Shown here in pieces: positions 16,617-24,931 of a stretch of 64,000 nucleotides of DNA (position 1 is its first letter; each line of letters begins with the position of its first letter). The position numbers were made by a program, and so were the translations under genes. The DNA is from DASYPQ01 sp046155895. GTDB taxonomy: Bacteria; Planctomycetota; UBA1135; GCA-002686595. The notes beneath the pieces are model-generated. The model was not told the DNA's origin. It ran no database searches and worked only from the letters and a program-made list of their open reading frames with translations. The stretch is taken from contig JBJXFB010000087.1 in NCBI GenBank assembly GCA_046155895.1, positions 1 to 64,000 on the forward strand, read 5' to 3'.

Positions 16617-17393
16617 TCACAGCGGCCCCGAGATGCCTCCGTCCTTGCGGACCCGCCAGAAGTGGATCGCCATCAGCACGGCCGCGACGAGCGGGAAGCC
16701 GACGCAGTGGAGCACGTAGAAGCGCAGGAGAGTCGCCTCGCCGACGAAGCGCCCCGAGAGCAAGGCGAAGCGCACGTCGTCGCCCGCGTGGATGAAGTTG
16801 AGGCCGCCGAAGGAGAGCATCGCCGCGCCTGGGCCCTCGTGGCCGAGGAAGGGCGTCGCGCGGGCCATGTTCGTGCCGACCGTCACGGCCCACACCGCGA
16901 GCTGGTCCCAGGGCAGCAGGTAGCCCGTGAACGAGAGGAGCAGCGTCAGGACGAGCAGGATGACGCCGACGTTCCAGTTGAACTCGCGCGGCGGCTTGTA
17001 GCTCCCGGTGAGGAACACCCGGTACATGTGCAGCCACACGGTGATCACCATGAGGTGCGCCGCCCAGCGGTGCATCTCGCGCATCACGCCGATCGAGACG
17101 TACTCCCGCAGCGCGAAGATGTCGCGGTAGGCGAGCTCGGCCGTCGGCCGGTAGTAGAACATCAGCAGGAGACCCGTGATCGTCTCCACGATGAAAAGGA
17201 AGAACGTCAGCCCCCCCATGCACCAGGTGTAGGAGAGCCGGATGCCCGACCGGCGCACCTTGACCGGGTGGAGGTGCAGGAAGAAGTTCGAGAGGACCGC
17301 GAGCGTCCGGTTCCGCGGCGTGTCGGGGTACCCGTGGCGGAAGATCGACTTCCAGATCTGTGTGGAGCTGACCTTCTCGAGGAGCTTCGGCAT
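16617..17393 (-). CDS. Cytochrome b6-type N-terminal subunit of a split cytochrome bc complex
   Basis: This 258-residue protein has four core helices. Heme b ligands are H108 and H122 (14 apart) and H229 and H244. The 15-residue spacing of the second pair is that of cytochrome b6 rather than mitochondrial cytochrome b. A Cys at position 58 (TWCMGGLT) matches the b6 Cys that holds the extra heme c_i, and FYYRPT and GYLLPWDQ are also b6-like. It ends in GGISGPL, as b6 proteins do. It transfers electrons across the membrane from the quinol site. Start ATG at 17393; a 150-bp gap separates it from the Rieske gene upstream. Confidence 0.92.
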   Translation of the reverse strand: MPKLLEKVSSTQIWKSIFRHGYPDTPRNRTLAVLSNFFLHLHPVKVRRSGIRLSYTWCMGGLTFFLFIVETITGLLLMFYYRPTAELAYRDIFALREYVSIGVMREMHRWAAHLMVITVWLHMYRVFLTGSYKPPREFNWNVGVILLVLTLLLSFTGYLLPWDQLAVWAVTVGTNMARATPFLGHEGPGAAMLSFGGLNFIHAGDDVRFALLSGRFVGEATLLRFYVLHCVGFPLVAAVLMAIHFWRVRKDGGISGPL

Positions 17394-17543
17394 CGCGTTC
17401 TCGGCGGCGTCCTGGGGATGGCGTCGTCAGGAAACGGGGCGGGGATCGGGGTGGCGGCGGGAGGGGCGGACGGCGCGGAGTCTAACGGCCGGACCTCGGT
17501 GGTGGGCCATCGAGCTTCGAATGGGACGCGGCGAGGAGACGGC

Positions 17544-18125
17544 TCACCCGACGTAGGGCAGGTAGGCCCCCTCCATGCTCCACTGGCCCTTCTCTTCCTG
17601 GAACTTGGTGTTCTTGTCGATCAGAAGCTGCCCGTCCTCGGCCAAAGTGATCTTGTAGCGCTCGAGCGGCCGGGGCGCCGGCCCTTCGAAGTGGATCCCG
17701 GTCTTCTGGAAGCCCGAGCCGTGGCAAGGGCACTTGAACTTCTCCTCGGCCGCCAGCCAGTTCGGCGTGCACCCCAGGTGCGTGCACACGGTCGAGAGGC
17801 AGTAGAAGCCCGCAGCCTCGCGGACGATCCAGATGCCGCGCGAAGCCTTGAAGCGCTCGTCGACCGCGTCGACGGCGAAATCGGGCGGCAGCCCGACCTT
17901 GAACTGCATCGGCGGCTCGTAGAGCACGTTCGGGAACATGAAGCGCGTCAGCGCTCCCGTGAAGGCGGCGCTGGCGGCGGTGAACGTCACCCAGGAGAGG
18001 CCCAGCACGGAGAACAGGCCGCGCCGTGTGATCTCGCCCCGGAGCGGGGCCCGGATCGCGGGCGTGGCGGGCGTTCCCGGAGTGGGCTGCTTCTCGGGGG
18101 GCTTCGTCTCTACGGCTTGAGTCAC
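17544..18125 (-). CDS. Rieske iron-sulfur protein of the cytochrome bc complex
   Basis: This 193-residue protein has a disordered Pro/Thr-rich N-terminus. Membrane anchor RRGLFSVLGLSWVTFTAASA (about 34-60) follows, with a twin-Arg-like start. The soluble domain carries both cluster boxes: CTHLGC (114-119) and CPCHGSGF (132-139), giving two Cys and two His ligands for the 2Fe-2S centre. It oxidises quinol at the bc complex and passes electrons to the cytochrome c subunit. It is the first gene of the complex. I take the GTG at 18125, since upstream in-frame codons to 18245 encode only an Arg/Pro-rich segment; this start is moderately certain. Confidence 0.88.
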   Translation of the reverse strand: MTQAVETKPPEKQPTPGTPATPAIRAPLRGEITRRGLFSVLGLSWVTFTAASAAFTGALTRFMFPNVLYEPPMQFKVGLPPDFAVDAVDERFKASRGIWIVREAAGFYCLSTVCTHLGCTPNWLAAEEKFKCPCHGSGFQKTGIHFEGPAPRPLERYKITLAEDGQLLIDKNTKFQEEKGQWSMEGAYLPYVG

Positions 18126-18258
18126 GGCGTGGGTCCGAGGGTTCCGCCGGGGTTCGGCGCGGAATCGGGCATGAATTTGAGGTCGGCGAGCGGCCTTGGC
18201 AAGCCCGCGGGGGGCAATTCCGGGCCGCCGCAGGTCAGGCGGCATGCCTCGCGGGCGC

Positions 18259-19212
18259 TCAAGGCCAGTCCTCCAGCGCCTTCATCGCCGCCTCGCGGAC
18301 GGCGAGGTCGTCGTCCTGCTCGGCGACGCGCACGATCGCCTGCCGGTCCTCGGCGCGATGGAGCCGGGAGAGGCCCTGGACCGCGGCGACGCGCGCTTCG
18401 CTGATCCGGGTGCCCTGGGAGAACTTCGCGGCATCGCGGCCGTGCTCGGTCTCGTAGACCTGTCGATCGAGAAGGTCGGTCAGGACGCGCGCAGCCGATG
18501 GATCTCCGCGCATCGACAGCGCGATCGCCGCGTTGGCGCGCACCTCGAAAACGGGATCGTCGAGGGCCCCGCGGAGCGCCTGCGCGCCCGCCACGCCCGG
18601 AATCCGCTGGAGAGCGATCGCAGCCACGGCCCGGAGACCCGGATCGTCGCCGGACTCGAGGATGCGGACGGCCGGAGCCTCCGCGCGCGCATCCCCGAGC
18701 GAACCGAGCGTCGCGAGCGCATTGAAGCGGATCGCCCCGTCGGGGTCGTCGCTCTGCGGCGTGTCGAGAAGCGCGACGAGGTGCGGGATGCCTTGGGGAT
18801 CCTCGAGGTGAGCGAGCAGGCTCGCGAGGACGAGGCGGATCGAGGGATCGTCGGAGGAAGTCGAGTCCCAGGCGCGCCGGAGACCGTCCTTGAAGCTCGG
18901 ATCGAGCGGCCAGGGAGGCTCGCGGCCGTCGAGGCGCGCCTGGCGGTTCTCGGCGATCTGCCGGACCATGTTGAAGGCTGCCTGCTTGCGCTCGGCCTGG
19001 CCGCCGTTGACGACGCGGTCGAGGTTCTCCGCGAGCGTCGCCTCGCTCCCGGCGATCGCACCGAAGAAGAGGAAGACGAGCATCACCGCGCCGACGATCA
19101 GCGCGGGGACGACGATCAAGGGGACGAAGAGATTCCTGTAGGGGGACTGCGTCCCGGTCGAGGCGGGCTCGTTCGATTCGGATCCGGGTTCGTCGGACAC
19201 GCGCGAGAGCAT
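18259..19212 (-). CDS. Membrane-anchored HEAT-repeat protein
   Basis: This is a 317-residue protein. A short Ser/Glu-rich cytoplasmic segment precedes one strong membrane helix (about residues 28-52, LFVPLIVVPALIVGAVMLVF). The rest is Ala/Leu/Arg-rich helices in PBS-lyase/HEAT pattern, for example LGSLGDARAEAPAVRILES and ALRGALDDPVFEVRANAAIA. Such repeats make protein-protein contact surfaces. It is just upstream of the Rieske gene on the same strand with a 133-bp gap. It could assist assembly or anchoring of the bc complex, but this rests on position only. No catalytic residues are evident. Confidence 0.75.
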   Translation of the reverse strand: MLSRVSDEPGSESNEPASTGTQSPYRNLFVPLIVVPALIVGAVMLVFLFFGAIAGSEATLAENLDRVVNGGQAERKQAAFNMVRQIAENRQARLDGREPPWPLDPSFKDGLRRAWDSTSSDDPSIRLVLASLLAHLEDPQGIPHLVALLDTPQSDDPDGAIRFNALATLGSLGDARAEAPAVRILESGDDPGLRAVAAIALQRIPGVAGAQALRGALDDPVFEVRANAAIALSMRGDPSAARVLTDLLDRQVYETEHGRDAAKFSQGTRISEARVAAVQGLSRLHRAEDRQAIVRVAEQDDDLAVREAAMKALEDWP

Positions 19213-19292
19213 ACGGAGCGGTGGTGGTCGAACCCAGATCGTGTCGCCGGCGCGTCGCCGAACAGCCTCCCTCCTCGCCCCCCCCTACGCGG

Positions 19293-21503
19293 CTAGAACT
19301 GCCGGCCGAGCACCAGGAACGCGCTCTGCTCGCCGCCGTCGGTGAGGCCGTAGCCGAGGTACATCGGACCGAGGAGCGTGTCCACGCCGAGGAAGATCGA
19401 TCCGCTCGGCAGGAGTTCGTGCCATGCGAAGTCGTCGATGTCGTCGAAGACGTTCCCGGTCTCGATCGACGCGCCCCCGTACCACGTGAAGATCTTGCGC
19501 TCGAGTCCGCGACGGCTCAGCGGGACCGCGTAGACCAGGCGGCCGAGGACCGCCGTCGGTCCGCTGATCTCCTCGGACGTGAGACCGGAGAGACGCAGGA
19601 AGCCCCCCAAGGGGAAGAAGCTCTGCACGTTGTTCGCATCTCCGACCACGTCGCTGTACTCGCCGCCGATCACGAGCGCTCCGGGGCCCGCCTCCAGCGC
19701 CTTGTCGAACCGGAACCGCACGGTCTCGTCCTGTCCCTCCTTGAAGTCGTCCACCGGGAGGAACCATTGCGCGCGCGTCAGCCATCCGGACTTGGGGAAG
19801 GCGAGATCGTCCAGGCTGTCGCAAGTGAGACTGGCAACGCCACCCCCTTCCCGGAACCGCTCGCCCCCGCTCACGGACGGGTCCCCGATGTCCAGCTCCG
19901 ATTCTCCCGAGCGGTACAGGAGTCCCGCACGCGCCTCCCAGATCTCGCCGATCTCGCGGACGAGATCCAGCCCCGCGTCGAACTCCCGCACATCGAATTG
20001 CGCCGCCGCGCTCCCCGAGGATTCGACGCGCACGGGATGTTCGCTCCAGGAGGCGTGCGGGACGAAGTACCAGAGCCCTCCCGGGCCGAGGGCCTGGCGG
20101 TACTCGAGTCCGGCCAGGATCCGGTTCCCGAGTTCGACCTGCGCGCGCCACTCCGAACCCCACGCATCCGTCGGTGCGTAGCGCATGCTCGCTCCCACGA
20201 CGAAGTTGACGTCGTCCCCGGCCGTCAGCTCGCCGGCCATCCCCATGCGCCAGTGGAGCGGCGCCGTCGGCATCGGATCGGATTCCACTACGAGGTCGGC
20301 GTGGTCGGCCGTCGTCGGGACCAGGTCGAAATCGACGCGGCGGAACAGCTTCAGCCCGTAGAGCCGCGCGAGGTCGGCGTTCGCCACCTTCGGATCGAAC
20401 CGGGTTCCGTCGCGGTGCAGCATCCGGGAGCGCACCGCCTCGGTCCCGAGCGAGGAGCCCGGAACGACGCGAACGGCGTCGACCACGGGGAAAGCGCGGG
20501 GGTGTTCGCGCTTCCGGGCATGCTCTCGGAAGGCCGCGGCCGAAAGGGTCCATGGTGCCAGGCGCTCCCGGAGCACCAGCACGGCGGCACGACCTCGCTC
20601 GATGGCTTCCGGCGCGTCCCTGAAGTCGTCGAGATCGATCCCATTCAGATCCGGCCGGCAGAGGAGATCGAGTTCCCGCAGTCCCGCCAACGACTCGCTC
20701 CCCCGCCTGCGACCCACGAGCTGTAGCGCGCGCTGGCCAACGCCGAAGAAGTCGAGTTGCACGCGCTCCAGGTCCGCATCGAGCACGTCGACGACGAGGA
20801 GCACCTGGGCACCAGTCTCCAGGGCCGCATCGACGGGGATCGGGTCCGCCATCTCCCCGCTGATCAGGCGCGAGCGGCCCCATTCGACCGGCTGCCGCAG
20901 GACGGGCGTCGCCATGCTCGCCTCGATCGCCACGGCGAGGGGCCCTTTCTCGAGGGTCACGGAGCCGCCCGAGTCGAGATCGGTGGCGACGGCACGGAAC
21001 GGCACGGCGAGCCGGTCGAAGTGTCCCGCGCCGAGCGTTCGCATCGTGAGACGGGCGAGCTCCAGGCGCATGCGGCTGCCGGCCTGGAGCGCCGACGGGA
21101 GGAGGACGCCCTCGGTCCAGAATCCGAGCGGGATGTCGATCAGGAAGTCGCGGTCCTCCCGCTTCGATCGGAAGGAGAGGTAGCGGCGCGGAGTGCGATC
21201 GGCGAGCGCGTCGATCCAGTCCTGCGAGACGAGCGCCGAGTGGATCTCCGCCGGCGCGAGGCCCGCGGCGTACAGGCCTCCGACGAGAGCGCCCCATTCG
21301 GATCCGACCACGAGGTCCACGGGCACATGGAGCTCCTCGAGACCCTGCAGAACGCCCACGTGCGCGATGCCGCGCGCGCCTCCGCCGGAGAGCACGAGCG
21401 CGACGCGCGGCCGCGGATCCTCCTGGGCCGCGATCGGTGGGAGGAGCAAGCCGAGGTGGAGTCCCCGGGCGAGGATCGAGCGGAGCACGCGGCGAAGACG
21501 CAT
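19293..21503 (-). CDS. Patatin-like/outer-membrane beta-barrel fusion with both catalytic dyad residues replaced
   Basis: This is a 736-residue exported protein with a signal peptide (1-27). An N-terminal patatin domain follows (about 32-300), then a POTRA-like linker (about 310-400) and a C-terminal Omp85/BamA-like barrel of about 320 residues ending in Phe (VLGRQF). The domain order is that of PlpD-type outer-membrane phospholipases. The oxyanion loop GGGARG (40-45) is intact. The nucleophile elbow, usually G-x-S-x-G, reads GSEWG with Glu at position 69, and the D-G-G/A box reads ISGE with Ser at 215. Both dyad residues are therefore lost, so lipolysis is unlikely and a structural or binding role is inferred. 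Upstream in-frame codons to 21572 are basic noise; ATG 21503 starts the leader. Confidence 0.85.
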   Translation of the reverse strand: MRLRRVLRSILARGLHLGLLLPPIAAQEDPRPRVALVLSGGGARGIAHVGVLQGLEELHVPVDLVVGSEWGALVGGLYAAGLAPAEIHSALVSQDWIDALADRTPRRYLSFRSKREDRDFLIDIPLGFWTEGVLLPSALQAGSRMRLELARLTMRTLGAGHFDRLAVPFRAVATDLDSGGSVTLEKGPLAVAIEASMATPVLRQPVEWGRSRLISGEMADPIPVDAALETGAQVLLVVDVLDADLERVQLDFFGVGQRALQLVGRRRGSESLAGLRELDLLCRPDLNGIDLDDFRDAPEAIERGRAAVLVLRERLAPWTLSAAAFREHARKREHPRAFPVVDAVRVVPGSSLGTEAVRSRMLHRDGTRFDPKVANADLARLYGLKLFRRVDFDLVPTTADHADLVVESDPMPTAPLHWRMGMAGELTAGDDVNFVVGASMRYAPTDAWGSEWRAQVELGNRILAGLEYRQALGPGGLWYFVPHASWSEHPVRVESSGSAAAQFDVREFDAGLDLVREIGEIWEARAGLLYRSGESELDIGDPSVSGGERFREGGGVASLTCDSLDDLAFPKSGWLTRAQWFLPVDDFKEGQDETVRFRFDKALEAGPGALVIGGEYSDVVGDANNVQSFFPLGGFLRLSGLTSEEISGPTAVLGRLVYAVPLSRRGLERKIFTWYGGASIETGNVFDDIDDFAWHELLPSGSIFLGVDTLLGPMYLGYGLTDGGEQSAFLVLGRQF

Positions 21504-21596
21504 GCGGCCTACGATAGCGCCCCCTCGGTTTCGTTCACCCGCGCGCGGGGATCTGCGCGAGCCGGCTTGCACCGCACTCGCGCGGCCCGTCCATCC

Positions 21597-22673
21597 TCAG
21601 GATCCGGACCTGTGCGTGCGCGCAGGCGTCGGCGTCTCGGCGATCCAGGCGGAGATCAGCGTGTAGGTCACCGCGAGTACGATCGGACCGACGAAGATCC
21701 CGACCACGCCGAAGGCGATCAGGCCGCCGATCACACCGACGAAGATCAGGAGCAGGGGAAGGTCGGCTCCCTTGCGGATCAGCATGGGCCGCAGGAAATT
21801 GTCCATCGTCGAAACGAGGATCGTCCAGACGAGCAGCGCGACTCCCCAGCCCGTGTCCCCCTTCCAGAAGATCCAGATCACCGCGCAGAAGAGGATGGGG
21901 CCCGACCCGATCTGCGCCACGCCGAACAGGAACATCGCGGCGGTGAGGATCGGAACGTAGGGCACGCCGACGACCGCCAGCCCGAGGCCCCCGAGCACGG
22001 ATTGCACGAGCGCGGTGACCACGACGCCGAGCGCGACGCCGCGTATCGCCCGCGAAGCGAGCAGCACGGAGGCCTCGCCGCGCTCGCCGCCGATGCGGTG
22101 GGCGCAGCGGAGGATCGCCTCCGCGAAGGCCTCTCCCTTCGCGTACAGGATCGCGGTGATCACGATCGTGAGCAGGAACTGCACGACCAGCGCGCCGAAG
22201 CTCCCGAGCTGGCCCAGGAACCAGGTCGCCAGCTTCCCTGCGTAGGGCGTGACCTTGTCGCCGAGCTCCGCCGTCGTCGCCAGCTCACGCCACGCGGAGT
22301 CGGCGTGCGGCCCGAGGAGCGGAATCCCGCCCACCCAAGCGGGCGGGGTCTCGAGCGCGTGGACGTCGAAGGACTTCACCCAGCCCGTGATGTCGTCCAT
22401 GTGAGTGACGAGCGTGCCGATCGCGAGGGCGAACGGGACCACGAAGACGAGGAGCATCGCGATCGTCATCACGAGCACCGCGAGCCACCGGCGGCGCCAC
22501 AGCCGCGCCTGCACCGCGAGCATCATCGGCCAGGTCGCGACGGCGACCATCGTGGCCCAGATCAAGGCCGGCAGGAAAGGCTTGAGGATCCAGATCGAGA
22601 GCGCGAGGAGCAGGCCGAGGATCGTGACGACGAGGATCGGCCGGAACAGGTCGCGCTGGGAATCCTGAGCCAT
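21597..22673 (-). CDS. AI-2E family (PerM-type) membrane transporter
   Basis: This is a 358-residue polytopic protein with about eight hydrophobic helices. The first pair lies at residues about 15-60 (VVTILGLLLALSIWILKPFLPA), and further helices are at about 65-95, 155-180 and 210-345. The C-terminal part contains a conserved G-x-A-P-Y-like turn (VVGVPYVPILTAAMF) and DNFLRPMLI, typical of the AI-2E/UPF0118 family. Members export small molecules or ions; the substrate is unknown here. It stands between the patatin-like gene and an orphan secreted protein on the same strand, with gaps of about 90 and 120 bp. Confidence 0.88.
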   Translation of the reverse strand: MAQDSQRDLFRPILVVTILGLLLALSIWILKPFLPALIWATMVAVATWPMMLAVQARLWRRRWLAVLVMTIAMLLVFVVPFALAIGTLVTHMDDITGWVKSFDVHALETPPAWVGGIPLLGPHADSAWRELATTAELGDKVTPYAGKLATWFLGQLGSFGALVVQFLLTIVITAILYAKGEAFAEAILRCAHRIGGERGEASVLLASRAIRGVALGVVVTALVQSVLGGLGLAVVGVPYVPILTAAMFLFGVAQIGSGPILFCAVIWIFWKGDTGWGVALLVWTILVSTMDNFLRPMLIRKGADLPLLLIFVGVIGGLIAFGVVGIFVGPIVLAVTYTLISAWIAETPTPARTHRSGS

Positions 22674-22796
22674 CGATCTGGAGCGCAGGCTAGCAGGGCA
22701 ACCGGCCGCGACGCCACCTGGCGCGAACGCCGATCGCGGCGTCCTGGAAGAACCCTGGCCGATCGAAGCGCCGCGGCTGCCCCGGGGAGTTCCGGG

Positions 22797-24362
22797 TCAG
22801 CCCCTCGCGAGCCACTCGAGATAGCGCCACTCGAGCGAATCGGTCTCGCCGTTCTTCGCCGACAGCGGCAGCGAGTAGATCTCCTGCACGAGATCCTCGA
22901 AGGGACTCTCCGGATCGCGCCCATGCATCTTCCGCAGCAGATCGCGGAAGCGTGCTTCGCATCCCTTCGGATCCTTCGGATCGCTTTCGGTCTTCAGCCA
23001 GTGCGTGAACCCGCTCTTGTAGGCGCGGAAGAACTCGCGGTAGTCGAGGATCACGGACGTCGGCGGATAGGGCTTCTCCTTCGCGGCCGGGCCGAAGAAC
23101 GGCGCGCTGACGACGTACTTGTCCGATTCGTCGGGCGCAACGAGGAGGAAGTGCGCGGCCTTGTCCTCCGCGATCACCTTGGCGAGGTGCTCGGGGCCTT
23201 CCTTCGCGAGCATCTTGAGCCCGTTCTTCTGCCCCTTCCGGAGCGGGAGGGCGAAGTAGTCGGCTCCCAGGCCCTCGCGCCAGCGTCCCTTCTTGAGCGT
23301 GTCCTGCGAAGCGGCGGGGATGGGAGGCAGCAGGCCGCCGGACGAGTTCCCGCCGGGAACGAACCTCTCGTAGGGGTTCGTGCGCCCGCCCGTCGTCCCG
23401 TACCCCCAACCGTCGCCCTCGAGCGCGTTCAGCTGGCCGCACACCGCGATCGCGAGATTCATCGCCACGGCCTGGTGGATGTAGGGAGCTCCGTCCGCGC
23501 CGTAGACGAGCCACTGCAGCGCGTTCCCCGCCTGGAGGAGCGCGTGCTCCTCGAGACCCGTCTTGGAGAACTTGTCCATCGGCAGCCCGGTGTGGAATTT
23601 CGGATCGGGCGACCAGGGCGGGTATTCCAGGGCGATCACGAAGTCCCAGCCGATCCAGAAGTTCGTCCACTCGGTCGCGTCGGGGACCCAGTGATCGGCC
23701 TGTTTCGCCGGGTCGGCGAGGCCCATGTAGCCGATCAGCTCGACGAACTCGCGCCGAGTTGGCGCGAAGAGGATCCGCACCGGCATGCCGTCGCGAGGCG
23801 CCACGCCGAGGACGTCGGGCTTGCAGAGGAGCTCTCGCAGCCGGTCGCGGGCCTTCAGTTGCGGCTCCTTGGCGCCCATCAGCACGTACAGATCGCGGTC
23901 CTCCGCGCGGGCGACGTTCGCGAGGGCGGCGGGGCGCCAGGCCTTGATCCAGGCCTGGAGCGACTGGATGTCGGCGCGCGCCGTCTCGAGCACCTTCGGA
24001 TCGGAGCCCATCCACGCGACCCAGTGGATCTGCATCTCGAGCAGGACGGTGGAGAGGACCTTGAGCTGCTCGAAGTGCTTCTTCTCGGAGAGGTACTCGA
24101 ACGGGAACGCCGGATCGAAGGCGCCGAGCTCCAGATGGACGCACCAGTCGGACCGGATCTTCTCGATCGGGAGCAGGCTCGCGTCGGCGACCTTGCCGTG
24201 ATCGGCGAGGTAGGCCTTCCCGAGATCGGCGTAGCTGGGGCCTTCGATCGTCGCCGCCGCGGCGGGCAGCGCGGGGAGGAGGAAGCCGGCGATCGACAGG
24301 ACGAGAGTCTTCAACAGGTCCTCCGGGACCGCGGAGGGACACCCAGAGTCGTCCGGATCCAC
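22797..24362 (-). CDS. Exported protein of unknown function, about 520 residues
   Basis: The product has a signal-like segment (LLKTLVLSIAGFLLPALPAAAA, here described by its position at about residues 16-37) and a large, Trp- and Tyr-rich globular body. It contains repeated acidic and aromatic stretches (HWVPDATEWTNFWIG, YREFFRAYKSGFTHW) but no motif I can assign to an enzyme family. The ATG at 24362 gives 521 residues; a TTG about 48 bp downstream would give a cleaner signal peptide. It is divergent from the molybdate operon, with 71 bp between the starts. No function is proposed. Confidence 0.6.
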   Translation of the reverse strand: MDPDDSGCPSAVPEDLLKTLVLSIAGFLLPALPAAAATIEGPSYADLGKAYLADHGKVADASLLPIEKIRSDWCVHLELGAFDPAFPFEYLSEKKHFEQLKVLSTVLLEMQIHWVAWMGSDPKVLETARADIQSLQAWIKAWRPAALANVARAEDRDLYVLMGAKEPQLKARDRLRELLCKPDVLGVAPRDGMPVRILFAPTRREFVELIGYMGLADPAKQADHWVPDATEWTNFWIGWDFVIALEYPPWSPDPKFHTGLPMDKFSKTGLEEHALLQAGNALQWLVYGADGAPYIHQAVAMNLAIAVCGQLNALEGDGWGYGTTGGRTNPYERFVPGGNSSGGLLPPIPAASQDTLKKGRWREGLGADYFALPLRKGQKNGLKMLAKEGPEHLAKVIAEDKAAHFLLVAPDESDKYVVSAPFFGPAAKEKPYPPTSVILDYREFFRAYKSGFTHWLKTESDPKDPKGCEARFRDLLRKMHGRDPESPFEDLVQEIYSLPLSAKNGETDSLEWRYLEWLARG

Positions 24363-24407
24363 GCGCAGTCAAGCTAGAGATGGGTTGGAGGGCTCCTGGA
24401 CAGGCTG

Positions 24408-24432
24408 GATTAGTTAGCTAAGCTATTGATTA
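24408..24432. promoter_or_regulatory. AT-rich candidate operator/promoter of the molybdate operon
   Basis: This is an unusually A+T-rich patch in a GC-rich genome. It contains a perfect inverted repeat TAGCT-A-AGCTA (24415-24425) ending 8 bp before the TTG start of the HTH-Mop regulator. The position suits an autoregulatory operator or a -10 region. No footprint or second copy of the site was seen in the window. Confidence 0.35.
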
Positions 24433-24433
24433 C

Positions 24434-24928
24434 TTGCCTCCCTCGCAGCCCCTCCCGTTCGATCTGAAGGCCCTCCGCAGCCGCCTGGGAGTCTCCCAGA
24501 GCCAGCTGGCCGAGCTCGTCGGCGCTCACGCGATGACGGTCAGCCGCTGGGAGCGCGGTGTCCTGCGGCCGAGCGCCCACCAGGAGCGGCTCCTGCGCTC
24601 CCTGCTCCGTGCGAGCGAGCGCTCGACGCCGCTCCAGCGCGGCGCGCGGCGCGGCGATCCGATGCGGGCGCTCACGGATCTCCTCGCGCAGGCGCACGCG
24701 CAGCCGGAGATCGAGCTCGGGACCCTCTCGGCGACGAATCGCTTCCCCGGGCGCGTCGTCGAGCTCACTCGCGGCGACATCATGAGCAAGGTCGTCGTCG
24801 AGATCACGCCGGAGCTCCGGATGGGAGCCGTGATCACGACCGACTCCGTCGACCGCCTCGGGCTCCAGGTCGGCTCGCGCGCCGTCGCGATCATCAAGGC
24901 GACCGAGGTCATCGTCGCGGGAGGATAG
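24434..24928 (+). CDS. Molybdate-responsive regulator: XRE-type HTH fused to a Mop (TOBE) domain
   Basis: This is a 164-residue protein. Residues about 8-60 form an XRE-like helix-turn-helix (LGVSQSQLAELVGAHAMTVS then RWERG). Residues about 102-164 are a single molybdate-binding Mop/TOBE domain (NRFPGRVVELTRGDIMSKVV, then SRAVAIIKATEVIVA). Classical ModE instead uses a LysR-like winged helix with two Mop domains, so this is an alternative molybdate sensor. It probably represses or tunes the downstream modABC genes. The start codon is TTG at 24434; the stop lies 3 bp before the modA start. A palindromic AT-rich site lies just upstream. Confidence 0.82.
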   Translation: MPPSQPLPFDLKALRSRLGVSQSQLAELVGAHAMTVSRWERGVLRPSAHQERLLRSLLRASERSTPLQRGARRGDPMRALTDLLAQAHAQPEIELGTLSATNRFPGRVVELTRGDIMSKVVVEITPELRMGAVITTDSVDRLGLQVGSRAVAIIKATEVIVAGG

Positions 24929-24931
24929 TCC

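Noticed and set aside
17394..17543. Extra small gene between the Rieske and cytochrome b genes
   Set aside because: The 150-bp gap has no frame with plausible codons, only G-rich sequence.
21290..21310. GSEWG in the patatin domain read as an active G-x-S-x-G elbow
   Set aside because: The Ser is one position too early; the elbow position holds Glu and the second dyad residue is also missing.
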